Shown here piece by piece: positions 33,869 through 43,915 of a DNA stretch of 64,000 bases. Location of the stretch: assembly GCF_000720765.1 (NCBI RefSeq), contig NZ_JODC01000008.1, positions 1 through 64,000 on the forward strand, written 5' to 3'. Under the pieces are notes generated by a model that made no database searches, was not told the DNA's origin, and worked only from the letters and a program-made list of their open reading frames with translations. The first letter of the stretch is position 1; every line of letters begins with the position of its first letter. The DNA is from Streptomyces sp. NRRL S-646 (GTDB lineage Bacteria > Actinomycetota > Actinomycetes > Streptomycetales > Streptomycetaceae). A program made the position numbers and the translations under genes.

Positions 33869-36054
33869 CTGCGGCGTCCCGCAGGATCGTGTGCGACCGA
33901 GTTCCGGCCCGGTCCCGGGGCCGGGCCGGAACCGTTGGATCCGGTGTCCGCGTCCGCCGATGGCTCCGCACGGTCCCCGTGGCCCGGCCACCACGCCGCA
34001 TGGCCGATCAGCGCGGTGAGGCTCGGGGTGAAGAACATCGCCATCACGAAGGCCGCGACCGCGATGCCGAAGGAGACCGCGAAACCCATCTCCGTGAGCA
34101 GCGCGTTGCCCGCCAGCATCATCGTGGCGAAGGTCGCCGCCAGGATGAAGCCCGCGGCGGCCACCGTCGGCCCGGCGTGCCGGAGCGCCATGCCGGCCGC
34201 CGCACGCGGGTCGCGGCCCTCCCGGGCCTCCTCGCGCAGCCGGGCGATCATGAGGATGTTGTAGTCGGTGCCGATGGCGACCACGAAGAGATACATGATC
34301 ACCGGGAGCATGAACATCAGCCCGGAGTGCCCCTGCCCCTCCTGGAAGATCCACACCGTGGCGCCGAGGGTCGCGCCGAAGCCCAGACCCACGGAGGCGA
34401 TCAGATACCAGGGGGCGACCACGCTGCGCAGCAGCAGCCCCAGGATGACCATGATCAGGACGGCGGCGACGGGGAAGACCGTCCGGTAGTCGTGGTTGAC
34501 CGCGGTGTTGATGTCCTTGTAGATCGAGGACATGCCGCCGACGAGGGCTTCGGTGCCCTCGGGGGCGTCGTCATGCGCGATGTCACGCACCCTGCCCACG
34601 GCGTCGATCGCCTTGTCCGTCGAGGCCTCGTACTTGAGCGTGACGGTGAAGTCGGCGGTCGTGCCGCCCTTGCTCACCTGGGACATCCGGGCACTCGCCA
34701 CACCGTCCACGGCCCCGAGCTTCGACGCGTACGCGGTGAATCCGGCCCTGTCGAGCGGCTTGCCGTCGGTGCTGGACAGATAGACGTCGGTGGGGGCGGC
34801 CGCGCCCGCCGAGTACGCCTTCTGCATCTCGTCCTGGACGACCATGGACTCCTTGGTCTTGGGCATCGAGCCCGAGGCCAGGTCGAAGGTGGCCTTGTAG
34901 CCGAACGTCCCGAGCGTCAGCGCGATCAGGACCAGGCCGGATGCCACCGCGGTGAGCGCCGGACGACGCTGCACACCCCGGCCGAGGGCGGCGAACCGGG
35001 CGTTGTCCGGCTCGCGCTGCCAGGACTTCGAGGGCCAGAAGACCTTCGGCCCGATGAGCGAGACCACGGCCGGGATCAGGGTCAGGCCCGCGACCAGGGT
35101 GGCGGCGACGGCGATGGCGAGCGCCGGACCCATCTGCTTGAGGAAGCCCAGCGTGGACAGCGCCAGCGCGAGGAAGGCGATGACGACGGCCCCGGCGGCC
35201 GAGGCGATCGCCTCGCCGACCCGGGCGACCGCGTTGACCATGGCCTGCTTGGGTTCGTCGCCGGCGCGCAGGCGTTCGCGGTAACGGAACATCAGGAACA
35301 GGAAGTAGTCCGTTCCCACGCCGAACAGGACGACGATCAGGATCGACGAGATCGAGCTGTTGGCCTGCAGGTCGAACAGCTTGGTGGCGTAGGCGATCAG
35401 TCCGTTGGCGATCGCCGACACCAGGCCGATCAGGACCAGGGGGAGTACGGCCAGGATCGGCGCCCGGAAGATGATCAGCAGGGTCACCAGAATGATCACG
35501 AAGGTGCCGATGCCGATCAGGGCCTGACCGCGCTTGGATGAATCCTGCTGGTCGAGGGCCTGTGCGGCGGAGCCGCCGAGCTTGACGTCAAGATGCGTGC
35601 CCTTGGCCAGCGCCTTGACGTCCTCGCGTAACACCTTGGCTGCGTCGGCCTGTTTGGGCTGGCCGGCGTTCTTGCTGTCCATCTGGACCAGGGTCAGGTC
35701 GTACCTGCCGTCCTTGGACGGCTGGCCGGGGACGACCTTCTGCACCTGGTCGATGTGCTTCTTGCCCAGTTCGGTGGTGATCCGGGCGACGTCCTGCTTG
35801 TCCTCGGCGGTCAGCCTGCCGCCGTCGGTGCGCTGGTACAGCGCGATCGCGGACGGGGTGAAGGCGCTGGGGAACGCCTTTTCCTGGAGATCCGCCGCTT
35901 TGATCGATTCGTAACTCTTCGGCAGAAAGCTGCTCTCGTCACTGTTCGAGGGCAGGCTCGGCGCGGTGGCGACGATCGCCACCGCCGCGATCAGCCATGC
36001 CACGATCGTCCAGACGGGATGTCGGACGACCGTGTTGCCAATACGTCGGAACAT
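33865..36054 (-). CDS. MMPL-family (RND superfamily) membrane transporter
   Basis: 729 residues: first helix near 13-35 (VWTIVAWLIAAVAIVATAPS), a large outer loop with YQRTDGGRLTAEDKQDVARI, a helix bundle with VVLFGVGTDYFLFLMFRYRE, a second loop, and a second bundle with VVAIGTDYNILMIARLREEA. The paired GTDY motifs are the proton-relay Asp-Tyr signatures of MMPL proteins. The family exports lipids, siderophores or drugs. The stop TAG lies in the terminal CTAG of the MITE-like element, so the last residues (DPAGRRS) may have been altered by that insertion. No local regulator is evident. Confidence 0.93.
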   Translation of the reverse strand: MFRRIGNTVVRHPVWTIVAWLIAAVAIVATAPSLPSNSDESSFLPKSYESIKAADLQEKAFPSAFTPSAIALYQRTDGGRLTAEDKQDVARITTELGKKHIDQVQKVVPGQPSKDGRYDLTLVQMDSKNAGQPKQADAAKVLREDVKALAKGTHLDVKLGGSAAQALDQQDSSKRGQALIGIGTFVIILVTLLIIFRAPILAVLPLVLIGLVSAIANGLIAYATKLFDLQANSSISSILIVVLFGVGTDYFLFLMFRYRERLRAGDEPKQAMVNAVARVGEAIASAAGAVVIAFLALALSTLGFLKQMGPALAIAVAATLVAGLTLIPAVVSLIGPKVFWPSKSWQREPDNARFAALGRGVQRRPALTAVASGLVLIALTLGTFGYKATFDLASGSMPKTKESMVVQDEMQKAYSAGAAAPTDVYLSSTDGKPLDRAGFTAYASKLGAVDGVASARMSQVSKGGTTADFTVTLKYEASTDKAIDAVGRVRDIAHDDAPEGTEALVGGMSSIYKDINTAVNHDYRTVFPVAAVLIMVILGLLLRSVVAPWYLIASVGLGFGATLGATVWIFQEGQGHSGLMFMLPVIMYLFVVAIGTDYNILMIARLREEAREGRDPRAAAGMALRHAGPTVAAAGFILAATFATMMLAGNALLTEMGFAVSFGIAVAAFVMAMFFTPSLTALIGHAAWWPGHGDRAEPSADADTGSNGSGPAPGPGRNSVAHDPAGRRS

Positions 36055-36319
36055 GCGGGAGGGTCCTCCTGGGTAGGAAGATCACCGCAGCCCGGGGAGC
36101 GGTCCCTGGCACCGGCGACCCCGACCGGCACGCATCCAACGAGCCGGTCGAATGGTTGTCTTGGGCTCCAATGGTAGTGATCGGACCACATCCGCCCCTC
36201 AGGGGTCGGTGGTCGCAGGTCGGCCAAATCCCCTTGGTCCTCGGCCCGTTGCCCGTCCGCCCCCTCAACATCCCGGCCAGGCCGTGGAGATGCCCAGCTC
36301 ACGGCTTTGTGCAGCGCGC

Positions 36320-36775
36320 TCACGCCGAAGCGGCGCTCCCCTTCTGCACGGCTGCGACAAGTGAGTCGAGCTGTCCTCGGACTCGGGCGGCGGTGACATG
36401 GTCGAAATAGTCGCGGGAGCTGATGATCTCGCCGTCGCGCACCCGTAGGACGAAGATGCCGGGCAGCGCGAAGGGCTCTCCAGTGCCTTCGACGGTTCCC
36501 TGGTACTCGAACTCGGCGACGATGACCTCGGGGTCGGTCGTCTCATGGATCGTGATGTTGGTCGCCCGACGGTGCAGCCGGGGGCCGGCACCCGTTGGCC
36601 TGAAGTGTTCGCGCAGTTCGTCGCGGGTGCGGAGTGCCGCAGCGCGGAGTGGGTCGAAAGGGTGCACGACATGGGTCTGCTCCGCATACAGGTCGGGCAG
36701 GTCCTTCCAGCGGCCCTCCGCAACACCGTTCACGAGCGCGAGGAAAACCTCTCTCGGGCTGAGGACTTCGGTCAT
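36320..36775 (-). CDS. SnoaL/NTF2-like protein
   Basis: 151 residues of the cone-shaped NTF2 fold: SPREVFLALVNGVAEGRWKD, LPDLYAEQTHVVHPFDPL, IVAEFEYQGTVEGTGEPFAL, FVLRVRDGEIISSRDYFDHV. Such small proteins act as isomerases, hydrolases or ligand binders. ATG 36775 has AGGAGAG 6 bases upstream. It is divergent from a TetR regulator across an inverted repeat, so it is probably repressed by it. Substrate unknown. Confidence 0.88.
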   Translation of the reverse strand: MTEVLSPREVFLALVNGVAEGRWKDLPDLYAEQTHVVHPFDPLRAAALRTRDELREHFRPTGAGPRLHRRATNITIHETTDPEVIVAEFEYQGTVEGTGEPFALPGIFVLRVRDGEIISSRDYFDHVTAARVRGQLDSLVAAVQKGSAASA

Positions 36776-36836
36776 CGGCACTCTCCTGTCGTCTGCGCCG
36801 GCATGCGGTGGCGTCGAAGTACTATCCGAAGTGCTG

Positions 36837-36854
36837 ACTCCGATTATACGGAGT
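36837..36854. promoter_or_regulatory. TetR operator candidate
   Basis: ACTCCG, ATTATA, CGGAGT: perfect 6-bp arms around an AT-rich 6-bp core that also resembles a -10 box. It lies midway between the divergent SnoaL and TetR genes. Confidence 0.6.
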
Positions 36855-36890
36855 GGCGACTCCGGACAGCGGCAGATGAGTGAAAGCGCG

Positions 36891-37499
36891 ATGAGCACCC
36901 CAGGCAACCGAGAGACCGGCGGCAGACGGCCGCAGCGCGCCGACGCGCGAAGCAACCGCGAGCGGATCCTGAATGTCGCCGAAGAGGTCTTCGGCAAGGG
37001 CGGAGAGTCCGCGTCCACCGAGGAGGTGGCCCGCCTGGCCAACGTCGGAATCGCCACGGTGTTCCGTCACTTCCCCACCAAAGCGGCGCTCCTGGAAGCC
37101 GTACTGGTGCAGCGGTTCGACCGCCTGCGCGAGCAGGCCGAAACGCTGTTGCACGCCACGGACCCGGGTACCGCGTTCTTCGACTTCTTCCGCCACCTCG
37201 TCGCCGACGCGACCGGCAAGATCGCCATCACCGAGGCCCTGCTCGAGGTCGGCGGTGACCACGGCAGCGACGCCGCTCAGGCATCGGACGGACTGCGCCG
37301 AGCAGTCGGTGCCCTGCTGCAGCAGGCCCAGCGCGCCGGCGCCGTCCGGAACGACGTCGAACTGCCCGAGGTGTACGCCTTGCTCGTTGCCACCTCACGA
37401 GCCTCCGCACCCGCCCACGTCGAGGAAGAGGTACGAGACCGGATGCTGGCCATCGTCTTCGACGGCCTCGCCCCGCGCCGCACCTCGCGGCGCAGGTGA
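36891..37499 (+). CDS. TetR-family transcriptional regulator
   Basis: 202 residues. The HTH is at about 20-65 (RADARSNRERILNVAEEVFG, STEEVARLANVGIATVFRHF, PTKAALLEAVLVQRF). The helical ligand domain follows and the protein ends in a basic RRTSRRR tail. An in-frame ATG 36876 would add five residues; 36891 is preferred for conservation. It is divergent from the SnoaL-like gene and is likely its repressor. Inducer unknown. Confidence 0.92.
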   Translation: MSTPGNRETGGRRPQRADARSNRERILNVAEEVFGKGGESASTEEVARLANVGIATVFRHFPTKAALLEAVLVQRFDRLREQAETLLHATDPGTAFFDFFRHLVADATGKIAITEALLEVGGDHGSDAAQASDGLRRAVGALLQQAQRAGAVRNDVELPEVYALLVATSRASAPAHVEEEVRDRMLAIVFDGLAPRRTSRRR

Positions 37500-37527
37500 A
37501 CGCGGGGCACGCTCCTGTCCCAGCCGT

Positions 37528-38793
37528 TCAGATCTCCACGGACTCCAGCGGGATCGTCGGGTACATCTCGGGTTCCTGGTCCGGGGTCAGCGCCGTGGGG
37601 CCGTAGATCCAGTCCATGAAGGAGTAGTCGTACGTGTCGCGCGAGCGCATCGCGGAGTTGCGCTGCTCCCGCTCGACCCCGACGTGATGCCACAGGTCGC
37701 CCCACGTGCGTGCGGTGAGGACCACCCGGCGGCAGTGCTCGGGGCGTACGGCCTCATACGCGGCGAGCGCCGTTTCCCAGTCGACTCCGGATCCGCCCGC
37801 GGACCGCTTCGCGCGCTGTGCGCCGACGTGCCGGGCCAGCACCCAGCCGTCCTCGATGGCCATCACCGCCCCCTGGGCCATGTACTGCAGCGGGGGATGG
37901 GCCGCGTCGCCGAGCAGGGCGACACGCCCGCTGACCCATGTCATCAGCGGGTCGCGGTCGAACATCCGCCACCGGCGGTCCCGCCACATCAAGGGCAGAC
38001 CCTTCTGAACCTGCTCGCAGGTGCCCTCGAAGGCGCGGTCCAGCTCGTCCGGGGTGCCCCAGTCGTCCTCACCGGCCAGGGCCTTCGGCGACCGGAACAC
38101 CGCGACCTGGTTGAACATCCGGCCGCCGCGCAGCGGGTACTGGACGAAGTGGCAGTGCGGTCCGACGTACAGGACGACGTCCTTCTCGTGCACCTCGTTC
38201 GCGTGCACCTGCGGGAAGGGGACCGCGCCGCTGTAGGAGACGTACGCCGAGTCGACGGGCTCGTCGTCGACGAGCAGGGTGCGGGCGACCGAGTGGAGGC
38301 CGTCCGCGGCGATGACGACCTCGGCCTCGTCGGTGCGGCCGTCGGCGAAGGTGACGCGAGCGCCGCCCTCGAAGTTCTCGTAGGACTCGCAGCGTGTACC
38401 GGTCACCAGATCCACGCCCGCCCGTTCGCAGCCGCGCAGCAGAACACCGTGCAGGTCGCTGCGGTGGATGACCATGTACGGGAAGCCGTAGCGGCGTTCC
38501 ATGTCCCTCAGGTCGACCCGGGTCAGCTCGGCGGCATCGAGGGCGTCCTTCATGATCATGTGCTCGGGCAGGACCCCGAGCTGGACGGCCTCGTGCAGGA
38601 GCCCGTACTCGTCCAGGATCCGGGTGCAGTTGGGCGCGATCTGGAGGCCCGCGCCGACCTCGCCGAACTCGGCGGCCTGTTCGTAGAGGCGGACCCGCAG
38701 TCCCTGGCGGGTGAGGGCGAGGGCGGCGGAGAGGCCGCCGATTCCGCCGCCGATGACCAGGACGTCGGGGCGGTGAACGTGCGTGGTGTTCAT
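37528..38793 (-). CDS. FAD monooxygenase, probable 3-hydroxybenzoate 6-hydroxylase
   Basis: 421 residues of the aromatic hydroxylase class A flavoenzymes. The FAD site is DVLVIGGGIGGLSAALALTR, the ribityl motif VALLGDAAHPPLQYMAQGAV, and the NAD(P)H-linked DG motif VVIAADGLHSVAR. It is the last gene of an operon with gentisate 1,2-dioxygenase, fumarylpyruvate hydrolase and maleylpyruvate isomerase, so it most likely makes gentisate from 3-hydroxybenzoate; salicylate is a less likely substrate. ATG 38793, with GGAGC upstream, is the start; the frame is open beyond it without homology. Cytoplasmic, NADH-dependent in the family. Confidence 0.88.
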   Translation of the reverse strand: MNTTHVHRPDVLVIGGGIGGLSAALALTRQGLRVRLYEQAAEFGEVGAGLQIAPNCTRILDEYGLLHEAVQLGVLPEHMIMKDALDAAELTRVDLRDMERRYGFPYMVIHRSDLHGVLLRGCERAGVDLVTGTRCESYENFEGGARVTFADGRTDEAEVVIAADGLHSVARTLLVDDEPVDSAYVSYSGAVPFPQVHANEVHEKDVVLYVGPHCHFVQYPLRGGRMFNQVAVFRSPKALAGEDDWGTPDELDRAFEGTCEQVQKGLPLMWRDRRWRMFDRDPLMTWVSGRVALLGDAAHPPLQYMAQGAVMAIEDGWVLARHVGAQRAKRSAGGSGVDWETALAAYEAVRPEHCRRVVLTARTWGDLWHHVGVEREQRNSAMRSRDTYDYSFMDWIYGPTALTPDQEPEMYPTIPLESVEI

Positions 38794-38810
38794 GTCTTGC
38801 TCCGGCGTGG

Positions 38811-39455
38811 TCACAGCCACGGACTCAGGGGTTGGGCGGGGGAACCCTCCGGGGTCGTCACACCGGTGTACGGGCGGCCCGCCAGGTAGGCGGTCAGGTC
38901 GGCGTCGCTGCCCCGGACCGTGGGGACGGCGTCGCTGCCGCGCTTGGCGACGATGTCGTGGCGCAGTTCGGCGCGGAACTCCTCTGGCAGGTCGGCGAAT
39001 TGGATGCCGGTGCCGAGGTCGACGGCATGCACCATGACCTCCCTGCTGCGCATCCACGGGACCTCACTCGCCGGCACGGTCCGCCCCTGGGCGGTCAGCA
39101 CCTCCGCCCGCCACTGCTCCTCCGTCAACTCGGCCATGGCGTACGACAGCAGCTGCGCCGACTCCTCGAACCAGGCGGTCAGCCACCTGGCAGGCAGGTC
39201 TGCCCCGGACTCGATGTCGGCCAGGCGCTGCTCGGGCGAGTCGTACATCGGGGTGGGCTCACCCGTGCGGGCCCAGTGCATGAGGTTGCGCAGGGCACGG
39301 GCATTGGCGGCCACGTGGGCCACGACGTGCTTGCGGGTCCAGCCGGGCAGCAGCGAGGGCGCGCCGTACGCGGCCTCGTCGAGGTCGGCCACCGCCTTCC
39401 CGAACCGTGCGGTGCCCTCGGCCACCCACGCCAGCGTGGTGTGCAGGGTTCGCAT
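38811..39455 (-). CDS. Mycothiol-dependent maleylpyruvate isomerase
   Basis: 214 residues of the DinB/MDMPI fold: LPGWTRKHVVAHVAANARAL (His ligand region) followed by RNLMHWARTGEPTPMY, and PWMRSREVMVHAVDLGTGI with further His/Glu ligands; the C-terminal domain ends GVTTPEGSPAQPLSPWL. It uses mycothiol as cofactor and isomerises maleylpyruvate to fumarylpyruvate. The ATG overlaps the upstream gene's stop as TGATG, indicating translational coupling. Middle step of the gentisate pathway. Confidence 0.92.
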   Translation of the reverse strand: MRTLHTTLAWVAEGTARFGKAVADLDEAAYGAPSLLPGWTRKHVVAHVAANARALRNLMHWARTGEPTPMYDSPEQRLADIESGADLPARWLTAWFEESAQLLSYAMAELTEEQWRAEVLTAQGRTVPASEVPWMRSREVMVHAVDLGTGIQFADLPEEFRAELRHDIVAKRGSDAVPTVRGSDADLTAYLAGRPYTGVTTPEGSPAQPLSPWL

Positions 39456-40288
39456 CACGCACCCTCGGAGACGACGCGGTTCACGAGGCGGCCCACGCCC
39501 TCGATCTCGGTGACGACGGTGTCGCCCTCGTGCAGGAAGACCTGTGGTCTGCGGGCGTGGCCGACGCCGCCGGGGGTGCCGGTGGCGATGATGTCGCCGG
39601 GGTTGAGCCGGATCATCGTGGACACGTAGCGGACCAGGTCGACCGGGTCGAAGAGCAGGTCGCCGGTGTTGTCCTGCTGCATGACCTGCCCGTTGACCTC
39701 GCAGCGGATGTCGAGCGCGGGGCGCGGGCCGCCGACCTCGTCGGTGGTGACCAGGAAGGGGCCGACCGGTGTCGTGGAGTCCCAGTTCTTGCCCTGCAGC
39801 CACTCGCGGGTGCGGAACTGCCAGTCGCGGCAGGTGACGTCGTTGAGCACGGTGAACCCGGCGATCGCCGCCTCGGCCTCACTCTCGCTCGCGCGCCGGA
39901 CCTGGCGGCCGACGACCACGGCGAGTTCGGCCTCCCAGTCGAACTGCTCGGTCTCCACCGGACGCCGCACGTTGTCGCGCGCGCCGACCAGCGTGTCCGC
40001 GAACTTGCAGAACAGCGTGGGGTATTCGGGCAGGTCCCGGCCCATCTCCTTGATGTGCTTCTGGTAGTTGAGGCCGACGCAGACCACCTTGGTGGGGCGG
40101 GGGACGAGCGGCGCGAACCCGGCGTCGGCGCCCGCGTACCGCTGACCGTCGGCCGCCGCCGCGGCGTCGAGACCGCCGGGCGATGCCAGGACGGCACCGA
40201 CGTCCGGCAGACCGAGATCGACGAGGCTGTCGCCCTCGACGCGAACCGCCGTGGTGCGGTCCCCGAGACGGATGGTGGCGAGCTTCAC
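39455..40288 (-). CDS. Fumarylacetoacetate-hydrolase family enzyme, probable fumarylpyruvate hydrolase
   Basis: 277 residues: a short N-terminal domain, then the FAH barrel with VVCVGLNYQKHIKEMGRDLP, FDWEAELAVVVGRQVRRASE (metal-binding Glu residues), NDVTCRDWQFRTREWLQGKN, and DIIATGTPGGVGHARRPQVF. It cleaves fumarylpyruvate to fumarate and pyruvate, the last step of the gentisate route. GTG 40288 overlaps the upstream stop (GTGA) and has GAGGAGAA 6 bases before it. Assignment of the substrate rests on the neighbours. Confidence 0.93.
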   Translation of the reverse strand: MKLATIRLGDRTTAVRVEGDSLVDLGLPDVGAVLASPGGLDAAAAADGQRYAGADAGFAPLVPRPTKVVCVGLNYQKHIKEMGRDLPEYPTLFCKFADTLVGARDNVRRPVETEQFDWEAELAVVVGRQVRRASESEAEAAIAGFTVLNDVTCRDWQFRTREWLQGKNWDSTTPVGPFLVTTDEVGGPRPALDIRCEVNGQVMQQDNTGDLLFDPVDLVRYVSTMIRLNPGDIIATGTPGGVGHARRPQVFLHEGDTVVTEIEGVGRLVNRVVSEGA

Positions 40289-41436
40289 GCGTTCTCCTCG
40301 ATGTGGGTGCGGAACAGGTTGAGCTTGGTGAACAGGGGGGCGTCGCTGAACTGGAACAGGTCGAGCGCGCCGGAGTCCGAGTCGGACGGCGACGCCTCGG
40401 ACCGGATCGACAGGGGCTGCCACGACGGGACGACGAACAGGTCGCCGCGGGTGACCGACCAGGAGAAGTCACCCACGCTGACGCGGCCGGAGCCGTCGAA
40501 GACCTGGTAGACCGACGAACCCGTCTCCCGCCGCGGCGCGGTCTCCACGCCGCTGACGATCCGGTGGAACTGTGCGCGGATGGTCGGCAGCACATCGCCC
40601 GCGGTGGTCGGGTTGGTGTAGCGCACCAGCGCATGGCCGGGGCCGACGGTGCCGGGGTGGCCCGCGCGCTCCAGCTCCAGCTGGTCGGTCAGTGCGGCGT
40701 CGGTGTCCGCCCAGCGGTAGCACAGCAGGGGAGTGCCCTCCTGGCGGCCGAGCTGCGAGACCGGCGCCAGCCCCGGGTGCCCCCACAGCCGCTGTGAGCG
40801 CGAGCGGTCGGGTGTCGTGTGCTCCTGCGCGGACAGCTCGTCCCGGCCGAAGTCGAAGAACTGCGCCTCGATGTCGTACTGGAAGGGAATGTCCAGGCCG
40901 TCGATCCACGCCATGGGCCGGTCGGCCGAGTTGTGGTGGGCGTGCCAGTTCATGCCGGCCTGCGGCAGGAAGTCACCGCGTCGCATCGGCACAGGGTCGC
41001 GCTCCACCACCGTCCACACGCCCTCGCCCTCCACCACGAACCGGAAGGCGTTCTGGGTGTGCCGGTGCTCGGGCGCGTCCTCGCCAGGCATCAGGTACTG
41101 GATGGCCGCCCACAGCGTCGGGGTGGCGTACGGCCGGCCGCCCAGGCTGGGGTTGGCCAGCGCGATCGCGCGCCGCTCGCCGCCGCGGCCGACCGGCACC
41201 AGGTCACCGGAGCGGCCGGCCAGATCGAGCAGCGTCTGCCACTCCCACAGGTGGGGCTGCGCCTTCGACCTGGGGTGTGCGGGCATCAGGTCGCCGATCC
41301 GGGTCCACAGGGGCACCAGGAGGGCCTTCTCGAAGCCCCGGTAGAGCTCCTCCAGCTCGGGAGTGACCGGCGGCTGGTCCGGCCTGTCCTCGGCGGTGAG
41401 CGAGACGGGGGAGACGACGTCGTCTTGGGCGGTCAT
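40285..41436 (-). CDS. Gentisate 1,2-dioxygenase
   Basis: 383 residues, a double cupin. The first cupin carries the iron ligands in PEHRHTQNAFRFVVEG and MNWHAHHNSADRPMAWIDGL; the second is degenerate (GDFSWSVTRGDLFVVPSWQP). It opens the ring of gentisate with O2 to give maleylpyruvate. It is the first gene of the minus-strand operon, directly divergent from the IclR regulator, with a 78-bp promoter gap. The frame is open upstream of ATG 41436 but only this start leaves room for the promoter. Confidence 0.95.
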   Translation of the reverse strand: MTAQDDVVSPVSLTAEDRPDQPPVTPELEELYRGFEKALLVPLWTRIGDLMPAHPRSKAQPHLWEWQTLLDLAGRSGDLVPVGRGGERRAIALANPSLGGRPYATPTLWAAIQYLMPGEDAPEHRHTQNAFRFVVEGEGVWTVVERDPVPMRRGDFLPQAGMNWHAHHNSADRPMAWIDGLDIPFQYDIEAQFFDFGRDELSAQEHTTPDRSRSQRLWGHPGLAPVSQLGRQEGTPLLCYRWADTDAALTDQLELERAGHPGTVGPGHALVRYTNPTTAGDVLPTIRAQFHRIVSGVETAPRRETGSSVYQVFDGSGRVSVGDFSWSVTRGDLFVVPSWQPLSIRSEASPSDSDSGALDLFQFSDAPLFTKLNLFRTHIEENA

Positions 41437-41465
41437 GCCCTCACCGTGCTCCGCACCACGCCGAT

Positions 41466-41495
41466 CGGAACAGTAGATTCTGTCCTGCGGAACAG
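41466..41495. promoter_or_regulatory. IclR-type operator candidate in the gentisate promoter
   Basis: CGGAACAG occurs at 41466-41473 and again at 41488-41495, a 22-bp (two helical turns) phase. The first copy also pairs with CTGTCC (41480-41485) as an imperfect inverted repeat. It sits between the divergent dioxygenase and IclR genes. Confidence 0.6.
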
Positions 41496-41514
41496 ACAGG
41501 AAGAGGCGACGGTC

Positions 41515-42291
41515 ATGGCCAAGTCGATGAAGAACCCGCCGGCGTACGGCGTGACCAGCGTGGACCATGCGCTGCAGCTGGCGGTGATTCTGCAGGTCGA
41601 GGGCCCCATCACGGTCTCCGAGGCGGCCCGGCGGCTCGGCATCGCCCGCTCCAGCGCCCACCGTCTGCTGTCGACGCTCGTCTACCGCGACTTCGCGGTG
41701 CAGAACGAGGACCGCAGCTACCGCGCCGGACCCGTCCTCGAGATCGCCGCCAAGGCCCAGTCGAATGTGGGCGCCCTCCGCTCCGCTGCCCTGGGCCCGC
41801 TGCGGGCTCTGGTCGACACCCTCGACGAGACCGCCAACGTCAGCATCCGCACCGGCCGCACCGTCCGCTTCATCGCCTCCGTCGAGTGCACGCAGGCCCT
41901 GCGGGTCGGCAACCGCGAGGGCATGGTCTTCCCCGCGCACCAGGTCACCGGGGGCCTGATCATGCTCGCCGCGCTCGCCGACGACGAACTGACCGCGCTG
42001 TACGCGCACGCCCCCACCGACGGGACCGAGGAGCTCCCCGACCTGGCAGAACTGCGCGCCGAACTCAGAGCCGTCCGCAGCAGCGGCGTCGCCGTCAACC
42101 TCGAACGCTCCGAGCTGGGGCTCGTCGCCATCGGGCGCGGAGTGACCGATTCGACCGGTGCCACGATCGCGGCCGTGTCCGTGTCCATGCCGAGCGTGCG
42201 GTACTCGGCGGACCGGGTGAAGGAGATCGTGTCGGCTCTGACCGTGGCGGCGGAAAGGATCTCGGCCGGGATGGACCAGGAGGGGCGGTAG
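41515..42291 (+). CDS. IclR-family regulator of the gentisate operon
   Basis: 258 residues. A winged HTH at about 15-70 (ALQLAVILQVEGPITVSEAA, RRLGIARSSAHRLLSTLVYR) is followed by an IclR effector domain (SIRTGRTVRFIASVECTQAL, MVFPAHQVTGGLIMLAALAD, GVAVNLERSELGLVAIGRGV). It is divergent from gentisate dioxygenase over a short promoter with a repeated CGGAACAG motif, so it is the likely pathway-specific regulator, responding to gentisate or its precursor. Activator or repressor cannot be told. Confidence 0.93.
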   Translation: MAKSMKNPPAYGVTSVDHALQLAVILQVEGPITVSEAARRLGIARSSAHRLLSTLVYRDFAVQNEDRSYRAGPVLEIAAKAQSNVGALRSAALGPLRALVDTLDETANVSIRTGRTVRFIASVECTQALRVGNREGMVFPAHQVTGGLIMLAALADDELTALYAHAPTDGTEELPDLAELRAELRAVRSSGVAVNLERSELGLVAIGRGVTDSTGATIAAVSVSMPSVRYSADRVKEIVSALTVAAERISAGMDQEGR

Positions 42292-42343
42292 CCCTCGCCT
42301 GCCTCGGGGCGGAATGGCAGCCTTCCCCCGGCGGCGGCCGCGC

Positions 42344-43888
<1,545 letters not shown>

Positions 43889-43915
43889 TCACGCACCACG
43901 GAAGGGCCCGAGCCC

